58,330 nucleotides of DNA. It comes from Vibrio jasicida CAIM 1864 = LMG 25398. Its GTDB lineage: Bacteria > Pseudomonadota > Gammaproteobacteria > Enterobacterales > Vibrionaceae. The position numbers and the translations under genes are program-made. The stretch is taken from assembly GCF_000400365.1 (NCBI RefSeq), contig NZ_BAOG01000108.1:1-58330 (forward strand), written 5' to 3'. A model generated the notes under the pieces. That model did no database searches and was not told the origin of the DNA. It was given only the letters and a program-made list of their open reading frames with translations. Shown piece after piece: positions 32,261 to 41,426 of the stretch (the stretch's first letter is position 1; each line of letters opens with the position of its first letter).

Positions 32261-35200
32261 TTAAACAAGGTCAGATGCACTTTCACCTGCGATTCGGCCG
32301 TAGGTGAAGATGTCGATCAAGGCATTCCCGCCCAGACGGTTACCCGCATGGATGCCACCCGTAACTTCTCCCGCAGCGTACAAGCCTTCGATGATGTTGC
32401 CATCTTTACCGATAACGCGCGCTTTAGTATCGATTTTCAAGCCGCCCATCGTATGGTGAACCGATGGTTGGCGAGGTGTGGCATAAAACGGGGCTTGCGC
32501 CACTTTCAAACCAAACGCACTCTTATGAAATTCAGGATCATGCCCCTGCTCTACACAGGCATTGTACTGTGCAATCGTATTGGTCAAATCAGCAACTGGC
32601 ACATTAATCTTCTCAGCCAGCTCTTCTAGCGTATCGGCTTGAACAATAATGCCTTCTTTAATTTCTCGCTCAATGGTTTCATCCGATGTGTTCGCCGCGG
32701 TTTGACGAATATTTTCGTCGGCAATCATGTAGATAAGGCCACCATTGTCGAAAAAGGCATCCGAAAGCACGTCGCGACTTCCGCACTCGTCAACAAAGCG
32801 CTTACCTTGTTGGTTAACAAACACAAAGTTCTCTGGCGGAACAATCAGCCCCGTAAGCAAAGCACCCGACTTAGGGTCACCGATCGGCATTAACTGCACA
32901 AATCCCATGCCTACAAGTTCTGCACCGGCCTTTTCACCGATTTCAATACCATCACCGACAAGCGCTGGTGAGTTGGTGGTTTTGATATCGTCCGCGATTT
33001 CTTTCCAGTAGGAGTTGTACTTTTTGATCATTTGAGTGTTTGCACCAAAACCACCTGAGGCCAGAACAACACCATGATTTACGCGCAGTACAAGCTTAGT
33101 GCCGTTCGCTTGAACCGCTTTGATACCAACGACTTTGCCATCCTCTACAATCAGATCGGTAGCTCGCGTATCAGTAATAATGCGCCCGTTTTGGTCTTGA
33201 ATACGTTTTGACAGTTTATCGACAAACTCAACGCCCTTTGGACGCTTTGGTTTGTGTGCTCGACGCCACAACGCCCCGACTGGAATTTCCACGACACTGC
33301 GGTCAAAGTCGATGCCCTTTTCACTCAACCAATCGATGGATTCCATAGAACGAGAAGTCAGCGTTTCAACCAAGTCATACTGACCATGGATAGACTCACC
33401 ATTTAAATCAGTGCGTTTACCACCAAGGTAAGTTTGGATACGATGTAACTCTACCGAATCAAACAAGTACTGTTTGCCACTTTCTAGGTCAGTGAAGTAG
33501 TTATCGAGTTGTGATTTCAGCACTTTGAAATCAGCAAGGTACTCATCCACAAATTCTGACTCTGGCGTTTTCGCCAGCAACATTAGCGTCTCTTTCTCAC
33601 CCGGAAGCGCAGCAAAGTCATTTTGCCATTCAGGTTCTGCAGCATTAACCCAACCACCCGTTCGAACAGTGTTACCACCAATCGCAGGGAACTTCTCAAG
33701 CAAAATAACTGACTTACCCTTATCAAGCGCTGTCAGCGTTGCACTCAAACCAGCACCACCGCCGCCAACAACCACAATATCAACGGTTTCTTCGATGGTT
33801 TTTGATGACCATTCAACTGCTTCCTTCGCTTTACAACGCAATGCTTCTGAGTTGCCACCAGCCAAATCAACCGCATTTGACACGCCATCAAGAACCGCTT
33901 GGCTGCTGACTGTCGCACCTGAAATAACATCAATATTCAGTGTTTGTCCGTCAAGGATCTGCTGCGGAATACGCTCAAAAGCAGGGTTTGCAATACCATC
34001 AGACTCTTTAGATGAATCGACAAAAATCTCTAATATTTTATCCTCAGAGAAGGTAACCGTTACTGGTAAGTCACCATTGTGACCGCGCCCATATGCCGTG
34101 TACTCGCCCGAATTGAATTTAATCGGAATGTTTTGGAGCTCTTTAATACGTTGGTGTTTTAGCGCTTCGGCTGCACTATCAACAATCATGTAATCCATGA
34201 TTTCCCAAAGCGGTGTTGGGATCTGCAATGCTTCTTGCTGAGCAATATCAGCAAACTCAGCGCAAGTTTCATTATCCAGCACCTTACCTGCCCATGTTGG
34301 TTCGACCAAATAGCCTTTACCAACACTGACCATGTCATAACCTTGTGCCAATGCACTGTCCGCATCTGCACGTTGAGCGATACCACCAACACCAATTACA
34401 GGCACTTTTGCTACGGCATCAGATTGAAGTTGACGATACTTGTCGATAAGTAACTCTTGATCTTCTGGAGTAACAATTGAATTACGTGCCCAACTGCCCA
34501 TCGAGAAATGGAAGTAATCTAAGCCTGAACTCGCCAACTTATCCAATAGGAACATCGTGTCTTCAAAGCGAATGCCCGGTTGCTCGATCTCTTCTGGCGA
34601 GAATCTGTAACCGATAATAAAATCCGACTTATTATGAGATGACGCGACTTGTTTCGTTTTATCTAAAATCGCAAGAGGGAATCTGGTGCGCTTCTCAATG
34701 TTACCACCCCATTTGTCGCGTCGACGATTTGAATGCGGTGAGAAGAATTGTTGGATCAGGTAAGTATTTGCGCCGTGAATTTCAACACCGTCAAAACCAG
34801 CGAGGATGGCACGATTGACTGCATTACCGAAGCTTTCAATCATGGCTTCGACTTGCTCTTTTGTCATTTCTAAAGGTGTTTCCGCATTCTCGCGAAGTGC
34901 AGCGACAGGACTTGCCGAAATAGGATGATGACCACCGTTGTATTCAGAGTTAGCCATACGACCGGCATGGTAGATTTGAAGAATGGCTTTGGAACCTTTC
35001 GCTTTAATCGCGGTGGCGAGCTTTTTCAAACCTGCTATTTTGCTATCAGTATCAATCCCCAGAGCACCAGGGAAAGCACGACCGTAATTCTCAACGAAAG
35101 CACTTTCAACAATAATTGCGCCAGCATCACCTGAGCGAGCGGCGTAGTAATTGATCATCTCTTGAGTCACCCCGCCATCAAAAAAAGCGGACTGAATCGT

Positions 35201-35275
35201 CATCGGTGCCATCACGATGCGATTGCTGAGTTTGACCCCTGACTGAAATACGATTTCATCGACTAACTGAGCCAT
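32261..35275 (-). CDS. Three-domain NADH-dependent acrylate/cinnamate reductase-like flavoprotein
   Basis: A 1004-aa cytosolic enzyme with three modules. Residues 1-340 form an old-yellow-enzyme-like FMN domain (H-A-G-R at 103-106; D-G-V-E-I-H-G-A-N near 162). Residues 388-475 form an FMN_bind domain with flavinylation motif D449-V-I-S-G-A-T455, Thr455 being the expected FMN site. Residues 495-1004 form a fumarate-reductase-like FAD domain (V-V-G-G-G-G-A-G near 501; V-H-H-T-M-G-G and the C-terminal N-R-L-G-G-N-A-L catalytic region). This architecture matches the NADH:acrylate reductase described in Vibrio harveyi and the related (hydroxy)cinnamate reductase. There NADH electrons pass through the flavins to an unsaturated carboxylate. 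The substrate here is inferred. No signal peptide. The adjacent apbE supports it. Confidence 0.9.
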   Translation of the reverse strand: MAQLVDEIVFQSGVKLSNRIVMAPMTIQSAFFDGGVTQEMINYYAARSGDAGAIIVESAFVENYGRAFPGALGIDTDSKIAGLKKLATAIKAKGSKAILQIYHAGRMANSEYNGGHHPISASPVAALRENAETPLEMTKEQVEAMIESFGNAVNRAILAGFDGVEIHGANTYLIQQFFSPHSNRRRDKWGGNIEKRTRFPLAILDKTKQVASSHNKSDFIIGYRFSPEEIEQPGIRFEDTMFLLDKLASSGLDYFHFSMGSWARNSIVTPEDQELLIDKYRQLQSDAVAKVPVIGVGGIAQRADADSALAQGYDMVSVGKGYLVEPTWAGKVLDNETCAEFADIAQQEALQIPTPLWEIMDYMIVDSAAEALKHQRIKELQNIPIKFNSGEYTAYGRGHNGDLPVTVTFSEDKILEIFVDSSKESDGIANPAFERIPQQILDGQTLNIDVISGATVSSQAVLDGVSNAVDLAGGNSEALRCKAKEAVEWSSKTIEETVDIVVVGGGGAGLSATLTALDKGKSVILLEKFPAIGGNTVRTGGWVNAAEPEWQNDFAALPGEKETLMLLAKTPESEFVDEYLADFKVLKSQLDNYFTDLESGKQYLFDSVELHRIQTYLGGKRTDLNGESIHGQYDLVETLTSRSMESIDWLSEKGIDFDRSVVEIPVGALWRRAHKPKRPKGVEFVDKLSKRIQDQNGRIITDTRATDLIVEDGKVVGIKAVQANGTKLVLRVNHGVVLASGGFGANTQMIKKYNSYWKEIADDIKTTNSPALVGDGIEIGEKAGAELVGMGFVQLMPIGDPKSGALLTGLIVPPENFVFVNQQGKRFVDECGSRDVLSDAFFDNGGLIYMIADENIRQTAANTSDETIEREIKEGIIVQADTLEELAEKINVPVADLTNTIAQYNACVEQGHDPEFHKSAFGLKVAQAPFYATPRQPSVHHTMGGLKIDTKARVIGKDGNIIEGLYAAGEVTGGIHAGNRLGGNALIDIFTYGRIAGESASDLV

Positions 35276-35972
35276 AAATAGTTTCCTTTAACAGATTAAT
35301 TCTCATATGAAACGCACCTGCAAAAAGGATTTACTCATCACAAGCATTTTTGATATGAGAACCAGTCAGATCCTCTAATAACCTCAAAAATATTATTGAT
35401 TTATGCGCATGAGTAAAATGAATCGTTTGCATTTTTAACATGATTTTATTGCATTAATAAAAATCAGAATGCCTTTCTCGCAAAGAGTTAAGTCGAAATA
35501 AGTAGAGATAAAGACAAAAGGGAGTACGAATTAACAACGCTGCAACAGTGACAACATTTGACGCTTTAAAATCATCAGGTTCATGCTTATGTCACGTACG
35601 CGATCCATCATTGATAAGCGAAACGAAATATAAAAAAGCAATCAAATCGCCAGCCAAATAATGTTGTTATTTATTCAACACCATACATAAATTGCCATCT
35701 AAATCTTGAACACGATCACATCAAATTTATCGGTTTTTGAGGCGTTTTGAGACTTTCCATCGTATAATTTTTAGTCAAGAAGCCTGAGAGAGCTTCGGCA
35801 AAAGAAAGCAGCCAACTGGAAGTCTATTTAACGCTCAACACTTGCGTCAGAAAATTTGAAGACACATTGATAAAAATACAAATACTGACGTTAAGACAAT
35901 CACTTAGACACCATCTGCCACTGCAATAACTATAAACAGAGGCGCTTTTATAGTTAGAAGGAACACCTAAAC
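35276..35972. promoter_or_regulatory. 697-base gene-free region with CRP-like site and structured leader
   Basis: Divergent promoters for the reductase (left) and the 75-residue gene (right). CTTGA-N6-TCACA (35705-35720) is a CRP-like site with one perfect half, and TATAAT (35763-35768) follows. The spacing puts the CRP site near -62 of a start at about 35775, a normal activation position. Just before the gene, AACTATAAA (35928-35936) and TTTATAGTT (35947-35955) form a perfect 9-bp hairpin ending 2 bases before the ribosome-binding site AAGGA (35958-35962). No other gene is credible here. Confidence 0.45.
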
Positions 35973-36200
35973 ATGGAACGCGATACATTTGGAATTTGCC
36001 TGAATAAGGCTATGCTGTCAGAGAATATGTATTCAACGTTTACTCACGTCAGAGCTTACGAAAAGAGTGATGCCAGCTCCCCAGATCTTAAGGTGCTGCT
36101 ATCGTTCCCACAGATGAGTGGTAAAGACCTGCTGAATACAATGCGAGGTTCTCGCCAACTTGAGTGGAGAGCAGAGTTTCACTGCCCTTCCATGAAATAA
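35973..36200 (+). CDS. Small protein (75 aa), unknown
   Basis: A 75-residue hydrophilic protein with AAGGA 10 bases before its ATG, preceded by a long structured leader and followed by a terminator-like hairpin 14 bases past the stop, so it looks like a complete unit. It has no signal peptide or membrane span, and three cysteines. The C terminus reads M-R-G-S-R-Q-L-E-W-R-A-E-F-H-C-P-S-M-K. No family was recognised. The surrounding signals, rather than homology, support it. Confidence 0.6.
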   Translation: MERDTFGICLNKAMLSENMYSTFTHVRAYEKSDASSPDLKVLLSFPQMSGKDLLNTMRGSRQLEWRAEFHCPSMK

Positions 36201-36213
36201 AAAACAACACAGC

Positions 36214-36246
36214 TGCGCTCAAGTGGTCTACACTCAATTGAGCGCA
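36214..36246 (+). terminator. Hairpin after the 75-aa gene
   Basis: Perfect 9-bp arms TGCGCTCAA (36214-36222) and TTGAGCGCA (36238-36246) with a 15-base loop, followed by ACATTTCTTC. A weak T tail makes it a probable rather than certain terminator. Confidence 0.6.
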
Positions 36247-36303
36247 ACATTTCTTCAACAATTCTTTTCGCCAATCACTTAACACTTTCGAATGAATACT
36301 TTA

Positions 36304-36317
36304 TATTAGAGCTAATA
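36304..36317. promoter_or_regulatory. 14-bp palindrome in front of the export operon
   Basis: TATTAG-AG-CTAATA is a perfect palindrome 21 bases before the TolC-family start. It overlaps -10-like sequence and could be a repressor operator. No regulator gene is adjacent. Confidence 0.35.
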
Positions 36318-36338
36318 CTCTAAAGCAAAGCAGCCACT

Positions 36339-37754
36339 ATGAAACAAACCGGAAAGTTCTGGATCTTGGGCCTTCTCAGCAGCTCAATTTCTCTTGCCTG
36401 TCAATCGGCTCCCATCACATTTGATGACGCATGGAAATTGTTGTTAGAAAACAACTATTCACTAAAAGCACAGCGTGCGAACGTTGAAAGTTACGAATAC
36501 CAACAAAGTGCGACAGACAACCTTAATCTTCCACAAGTCAGCATCGGAGCGAATTACACGCGCTTAGACACTGACGTAACGGTCTCGGGTCAGCAGTTAT
36601 TCGACAGTACTGGGCAACAAATCAGTGTGCCACCAGTCTTTCAACCTATCTTTAGTGCACTTGCGAATACTACTTCAACGATCACTGAGCGTGACATCTT
36701 CTCCTCTTCGATTCGTGCTATCTGGCCAATCTTTACCGGGGGTCGCATTAATGCTGCTCAATCAGCAGCAGAAGGTAAAACAGACGAAGCAAAAAGCCAG
36801 CTCGCAATGGAGCAACAGGCGCGTTTTGAAGACCTCTCTAAATACTACTTCTCGGTTGTATTAGCGAAAGAAGTGCTGGCGACTCGCCAAGCCGTCGAAA
36901 AAGGCTTAACCAAACACCGTGATTTTGCAATTAAGATGGAAGAGCAAGGCCAGATTGCAAGAGTTGAACGCCTTCAAGCAGAAGCATCACTAGACAAAGC
37001 GAAAGTAGAAACTCGTAAAGCGGCCAGCGATTTAAGTATTGCCCAAGCTGCTCTTGGCAAAATCTTGGCGCAGAATGATTCAGTAGAGCCATCAGAATCC
37101 CTCTTCATCAATGACAACCTTCCTCCATTGAATGCTTTTGTCGATCAAACTCTATTGACCTACCCTGGCTTGGATTTATTAAATGCAAAACACAAACAAG
37201 CATCGAGCCTGATAAAAGCCGAGAAAGGCAAATACTATCCAGAAGTCTATTTGTACGGTGATTACAACCTGTATGAAGACGACTCACTTGCCAGCCAAAT
37301 TAAGCCCGATTGGTTAGTTGGTGTCGGAGTGAATATTCCGCTGATTGAATCCACCGGTCGCAGTGAAAAAGTAAAAGCAGCGCAAAGTATGGTCACGCAA
37401 GTGGATGCACTAAAGTCACAAGCCAAGCAAGATTTGTCGCTTCTGGTACAGAAAACCTACCTAGAGGCGCAGCAAGCCATTGATGAGGTCCAAGGTTTAG
37501 AATCCAGTATCGCCCTTGCAGACGAGAACCTACGCTTACGCGAAAAAGCCTTCACTCAGGGCTTATCGTCATCTTTGGATGTGGTCGACGCGCAACTGTA
37601 TGTCGCCAGCGTAGAAACACAGCAATCTGCGGCGCGTTTCCGCTATCTAATTTCTTTGACCAAACTATTAGCACTAAGTAGCGAAATGAACAGCTTCGCT
37701 CAATACCAACATACTGCTTACGTTCCAGCATCAACATCCAAAGAGGCAAAATAA
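36339..37754 (+). CDS. TolC-family outer-membrane efflux protein
   Basis: An outer-membrane channel protein, 471 aa, with a signal peptide (cleavage near residues 22-24). The family's two repeats of barrel strands and long helices fit: I-W-P-I-F-T-G-G-R-I-N-A-A near residue 130 is the typical end of repeat 1, and G-V-N-I-P-L-I-E-S-T-G-R near 330 its counterpart in repeat 2. It is first in a four-gene operon with an HlyD-type adaptor and two ABC-2 permeases, so it should be the exit duct of that exporter. The next gene starts 3 bases after its stop. Confidence 0.93.
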   Translation: MKQTGKFWILGLLSSSISLACQSAPITFDDAWKLLLENNYSLKAQRANVESYEYQQSATDNLNLPQVSIGANYTRLDTDVTVSGQQLFDSTGQQISVPPVFQPIFSALANTTSTITERDIFSSSIRAIWPIFTGGRINAAQSAAEGKTDEAKSQLAMEQQARFEDLSKYYFSVVLAKEVLATRQAVEKGLTKHRDFAIKMEEQGQIARVERLQAEASLDKAKVETRKAASDLSIAQAALGKILAQNDSVEPSESLFINDNLPPLNAFVDQTLLTYPGLDLLNAKHKQASSLIKAEKGKYYPEVYLYGDYNLYEDDSLASQIKPDWLVGVGVNIPLIESTGRSEKVKAAQSMVTQVDALKSQAKQDLSLLVQKTYLEAQQAIDEVQGLESSIALADENLRLREKAFTQGLSSSLDVVDAQLYVASVETQQSAARFRYLISLTKLLALSSEMNSFAQYQHTAYVPASTSKEAK

Positions 37755-37757
37755 GTC

Positions 37758-38738
37758 ATGGCAGCAAAATCTCTAAAACCCGCTCTACTATCAATTTGCG
37801 CTTTGGGTGTCGCTTCTTGGGTTGGTTACCAGTTCTACCAAGCGTATCAACCGGAACCAGCTCGTTTACAAGGATTGATTGAAGCGCAGCAATACAGCAT
37901 CTCTTCAAAAGTCCCAGGTCGTATTGATGAAGTCATGGTGCGCAAAGGCGATGATGTCGAAAAAGGTCAGTTGATCTTTACCCTTCACAGCCCAGAAATC
38001 GAAGCAAAGCTAGAACAAGCAAAAGCGGGTGAAAAAGCCGCTGGCGCGTTGGCGTTAGAAGCAGAAAAAGGCGCGCGTGAGCAACAAATTCAAGCAGCAA
38101 AAGACCAGTGGTTGAAAGCACAAGCGGCTGCTAATTTGATGGAAAAAACTTACCAGCGCGTAAATAACCTCTACAAAGATGGCGTTGTCGCAGAACAAAA
38201 ACGCGATGAGGCGCTGACTCAGTGGCAAGCTTCTAAGTACACCGAGAGCGCAGCGTTCCAAATGTACAACATGGCAAAAGAAGGTGCGCGTAGCGAAACC
38301 AAAGTCGCTGCAGCAGAGAAAGCGCGTATGGCGGCTGGCGCTGTAGCGGAAGTAGAAGCGTATGCAAAAGACACGCAAATCTTTAGTTGGTTTGATGGTG
38401 AAGTCTCTCAAGTACTACTGCAAAGTGGTGAGCTGTCTCCTCAAGGCTTCCCGGTTGTGACGGTTATCGATACGCAAGACTCATGGGCAACCCTTAACGT
38501 ACGTGAAGATTTGCTCAAACACTTTACCAAAGGTACTACGTTCGAAGCTTATCTGCCTGCCCTTGATAAAGACGTTGAGTTTAAAGTAACGCACGTTGCC
38601 GTTATGGGTGATTTCGCGACATGGCGCGCCACAGATGCATCAAAAGGTTTTGATCTTCGTACATTTGAAGTCGAAGCTCGCCCTACCCAGCCAGAGCCTG
38701 AGCTTCGAATGGGCATGAGCGTCGTGGTTGACCTGTAA
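37758..38738 (+). CDS. HlyD-family periplasmic adaptor
   Basis: A membrane-fusion protein, 326 aa. An N-terminal signal anchor (about 7-25) is followed by the lipoyl-like half motif S-S-K-V-P-G-R-I-D-E-V-M-V-R-K-G-D-D-V (near 48) and a long coiled coil (about 80-200, Ala/Glu/Lys rich). A C-terminal beta-barrel closes the chain. It matches the YhiI/YbhG type of adaptor that serves ABC-2 exporters. The gene starts 3 bases after the TolC-family gene and is followed after 18 bases by the first permease. Confidence 0.92.
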   Translation: MAAKSLKPALLSICALGVASWVGYQFYQAYQPEPARLQGLIEAQQYSISSKVPGRIDEVMVRKGDDVEKGQLIFTLHSPEIEAKLEQAKAGEKAAGALALEAEKGAREQQIQAAKDQWLKAQAAANLMEKTYQRVNNLYKDGVVAEQKRDEALTQWQASKYTESAAFQMYNMAKEGARSETKVAAAEKARMAAGAVAEVEAYAKDTQIFSWFDGEVSQVLLQSGELSPQGFPVVTVIDTQDSWATLNVREDLLKHFTKGTTFEAYLPALDKDVEFKVTHVAVMGDFATWRATDASKGFDLRTFEVEARPTQPEPELRMGMSVVVDL

Positions 38739-38756
38739 TCGCGTTGGTTTAGTACT

Positions 38757-39944
38757 ATGACGATTCAAATCTCACAACGACAGGTCCTAAGGCGCGATAA
38801 GTGGTTGCTGTCTTGCCTTACTTGGGTGCCGATCTTATTGGCAATCAGTATTTGGGGGGTATTCTCTGCAGGCATTGCCAGAGATCTTCCTATTGGCGTG
38901 GTCGATTTACAGCACTCACAGTTGTCACGCAAGATGATTCAATCTCTTGACGCCTCATCCACCCTTTCTGTTGATTACCACTACGTCAGTTCAACAGAAG
39001 CGAAGAACGCAATGATCGAGGGTGATATCTACGCTTATGCTGTGATTCCCCCTCAATTTGACCAAGACATTCTTTTGCATCGCCAACCGCAGCTATCGGT
39101 CTTCTTCAACAGCCAATACATTTTGGTTGCGAAGTTGATTAACTCCGCGGTCGCGCAATCTCAAGGGTATTTTGATGCTCAGCTTGAAGCCATGGGTAAT
39201 CTAGCGAAAGGCAATACCACAACGTTAGCCGCCATTGGGCAAGCCGTGCCGATTTCCACCCAGATTACTGCTCTGTTTAACCGTAACACTAACTACGCTC
39301 AGTTCTTGGTAACCGCGATTGTTCCAGCTATCTGGCAAATCTGCGTCGTGGTCAGCACCATTTTGATCCTCGCGGCGCATTTCCGTTTATATGGTAATGG
39401 CCATAACAGCTTCGCGTTCTTAGGCGAACGTCCTTTCACTCGACTAAGCAAAGTTCTGAGCCAGTACATTCCTGTATTTATGGCACAAGGCGCACTGTTC
39501 TTAGTTTGGTTCTATGTGGTGCTAGATTGGCCGATGGAAGGGAGTTATCTGACAATGTTATTCGCGCAATTCGTAACGACCATTGCATGCATCATCATGG
39601 GGGCATTGTTCTTCTTCCTATCCATGGACCCAGCACGCGCGATGAGCTTTGCTGGCGCATTTACCGCACCGAGCTTTGCATTCATGGGCATCACCTTCCC
39701 AGTTTCAGACATGAACACATTGGCGCAAGCATGGCGAAGTCTACTACCGATCACTCATTACATTGAAGTACAAGTGGATCAAGCAAATTACGGCGCTAGT
39801 GTGGCGCAATCTATCGGCTCCCTATGGCCGATGGCTGGGTACGTTATTCCGTTATTGATGACGGCGGCTTTGATGGCAAAACATCGTAATACCGCCTTAC
39901 TCAATAGCGCAACTGGTGCTGATGGTAAGCAGGGGGCAATATGA
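38757..39944 (+). CDS. ABC-2 type permease, first subunit
   Basis: A membrane protein of the ABC-2 exporter class (YhhJ/YbhS-like), 395 aa. Helix 1 (about 18-37), a large periplasmic domain (about 40-175), then five C-terminal helices (about 180-380) with the family segment near A-I-V-P-A-I-W-Q. Its stop overlaps the next permease start by 4 bases, so the two are probably a heterodimer. No ATP-binding protein is encoded in this operon, which is unusual for the class. Confidence 0.88.
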   Translation: MTIQISQRQVLRRDKWLLSCLTWVPILLAISIWGVFSAGIARDLPIGVVDLQHSQLSRKMIQSLDASSTLSVDYHYVSSTEAKNAMIEGDIYAYAVIPPQFDQDILLHRQPQLSVFFNSQYILVAKLINSAVAQSQGYFDAQLEAMGNLAKGNTTTLAAIGQAVPISTQITALFNRNTNYAQFLVTAIVPAIWQICVVVSTILILAAHFRLYGNGHNSFAFLGERPFTRLSKVLSQYIPVFMAQGALFLVWFYVVLDWPMEGSYLTMLFAQFVTTIACIIMGALFFFLSMDPARAMSFAGAFTAPSFAFMGITFPVSDMNTLAQAWRSLLPITHYIEVQVDQANYGASVAQSIGSLWPMAGYVIPLLMTAALMAKHRNTALLNSATGADGKQGAI

Positions 39945-41092
39945 ACTTATGGCAATTGATTAAAACCGAGTTACGCTCAGTGCTGACCAATCCTGTCGTG
40001 GTACTGACTGTCTTTGGTGGCGTAGTGTTTTACTCGTTCTTATACCCACTTCCGTACGCGCAACAAACGCCAAGAGAACAGCCGATAGCGATCGTGAATC
40101 TCGATGGAAGCCAAACCAGCTTGAAGCTTGAGCGTATGGTCGATGCGACGCCACAAGTTAAAGTTGTGACACGCCTACACACCATTGCTGACGCGAAACA
40201 AGCGTTCTTAGACCGAGAGATCACGGGTTTCTTGGTGATTCCAGAACACTTCTATAAAGACTTGATGCTTGGCAGCAGTCCTACTCTTGCTTATGCGGCT
40301 GATGCTTCCTACTTCTTGGTCTACGGCACCGTGGTAGAAGGCCTGGCAACAGCAGGCGGTACGCTTGGTGCTCAAGTTAAAGTCAGTAAGATGGTGATTG
40401 ATGGCGTGCCACTGAGTATGGCGAGCCATGATTACTCTGCCATTAAGCTGAACATGAAGCCAACCTTTAACCCGACTATGGGCTACATTGAGTACGTTGT
40501 GCCAGCGGTGTTTGTGTTGATCCTTCAGCAAACATTGTTGATGGCGGTCGGTTTACAAACGGGTACGCAACGCCATGGTCGCGGTTATTGGTCGCAGGTT
40601 TCAACCGGTGCATTGTTATTAGCAAGAACCGTAGTTTTTGTCGCGATTTACTACCTACTGAGCGCATATTACTTTGGCTATAGCTTCGAACGTTTGAACG
40701 TTAACCATGTTGCCAACGCAGGTGAGCTACTCACCTTGCTGCTGCCTTTCTTACTTAGCTGCTGTGGCTTAGGCTTATGGCTAGGCTATTTATTGCCAAG
40801 ACGCGAGCTCGTGACATTCGTCGTATTAGTGAGCTCAATGCCGTTGATCTTTCTAGCTGGGTTTATTTGGCCGGTTGAATCAATTCCTACCCCGCTGCTT
40901 TGGTTTGCAGATTTAAGCCCAAGCACTTGGGCAATCAAAGGCTTTTTAGCACTCAACCAAATGGGCGCAACGTGGCAACAAGTAGCTAAACACTGGACTG
41001 CTCTTTGGGTTCTGACGGTATTATGGGGCGGCGTTGCTTACTGGATTGCCAAACGCAATACCAAACCAGTAGTAACAGAAAGCTTAGGTTAA
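39941..41092 (+). CDS. ABC-2 type permease, second subunit
   Basis: A paralogue of the preceding permease, 383 aa, with the same layout: helix 1 (about 18-35), periplasmic domain (about 38-180), and C-terminal helices. The typical segment Y-V-V-P-A-V-F-V-L-I-L-Q-Q-T-L-L (near 185) and L-A-G-F-I-W-P-V-E-S-I-P (near 306) are seen. Its start lies in the end of the first permease gene (ATGA overlap). A strong terminator follows 20 bases past the stop, confirming that the operon ends without an ATPase gene. Confidence 0.88.
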   Translation: MNLWQLIKTELRSVLTNPVVVLTVFGGVVFYSFLYPLPYAQQTPREQPIAIVNLDGSQTSLKLERMVDATPQVKVVTRLHTIADAKQAFLDREITGFLVIPEHFYKDLMLGSSPTLAYAADASYFLVYGTVVEGLATAGGTLGAQVKVSKMVIDGVPLSMASHDYSAIKLNMKPTFNPTMGYIEYVVPAVFVLILQQTLLMAVGLQTGTQRHGRGYWSQVSTGALLLARTVVFVAIYYLLSAYYFGYSFERLNVNHVANAGELLTLLLPFLLSCCGLGLWLGYLLPRRELVTFVVLVSSMPLIFLAGFIWPVESIPTPLLWFADLSPSTWAIKGFLALNQMGATWQQVAKHWTALWVLTVLWGGVAYWIAKRNTKPVVTESLG

Positions 41093-41112
41093 TCGCTTTA
41101 CATCCAATTAAG

Positions 41113-41137
41113 AAAGGGGCTCACGTAGCCCCTTTTT
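41113..41137. terminator. Terminator of the TolC/HlyD/ABC-2 operon
   Basis: AAAGGGGCT (41113-41121) and AGCCCCTTT (41127-41135) form a 9-bp stem with a 5-base loop, continued by TT and GTTTG. Leftward it is followed by CTTAATT, so it may also catch transcripts from the opposite unit. Confidence 0.9.
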
Positions 41138-41379
41138 GTTTGTGTCGATGTTCTAGTGACTGAGTTGACCTGAAGAGTCACTGGCTTGTTTCTGGACATT
41201 TCTGAGTTAGCGGCTTTGCTAATTTAGTAATATACGAATAACTCTAGGTACTGGAAAATCGTGCGGTAGGGGTTGATTTAGTAAGATGGGTCGATATCGG
41301 TCCATCAAACAGATACATCTCAATCCAAGCATTGGTATCAAATTCCCCACAATTCTGTTACCCATTTGTACTAAACGCT

Positions 41380-41409
41380 GATGTACAACCTGCATTCAGG
41401 CTGTACATC
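41380..41409. repeat. Near-perfect 13-bp inverted repeat after the glutathione synthetase gene
   Basis: GATGTACA-A-CCTG (41380-41392) and CAGG-C-TGTACATC (41397-41409) pair with one mismatch around a 4-base loop. It lies 17 bases past the synthetase stop codon (minus strand). Neither side has a T tract, so it may protect the 3' end of the mRNA or bind a protein rather than terminate. Confidence 0.5.
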
Positions 41410-41426
41410 ACCAAAATCAAAGCCAA

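Larger units (their letters stand above)
41093..41426. other. Gene-free region between export operon and thiol island
   Basis: This 334-base gap lies between two convergent transcription units. It holds the terminator at 41113-41135 and the hairpin at 41380-41409. Nothing else was recognised in about 240 bases. Confidence 0.5.

Noticed and set aside
35775..35830. Possible TPP or glycine riboswitch (CTGAGAGA and GGCAAAAG-like strings near 35785)
   Set aside because: Only short look-alike strings; the conserved cores and stems of those riboswitches are absent and the downstream gene is not related to thiamine or glycine.
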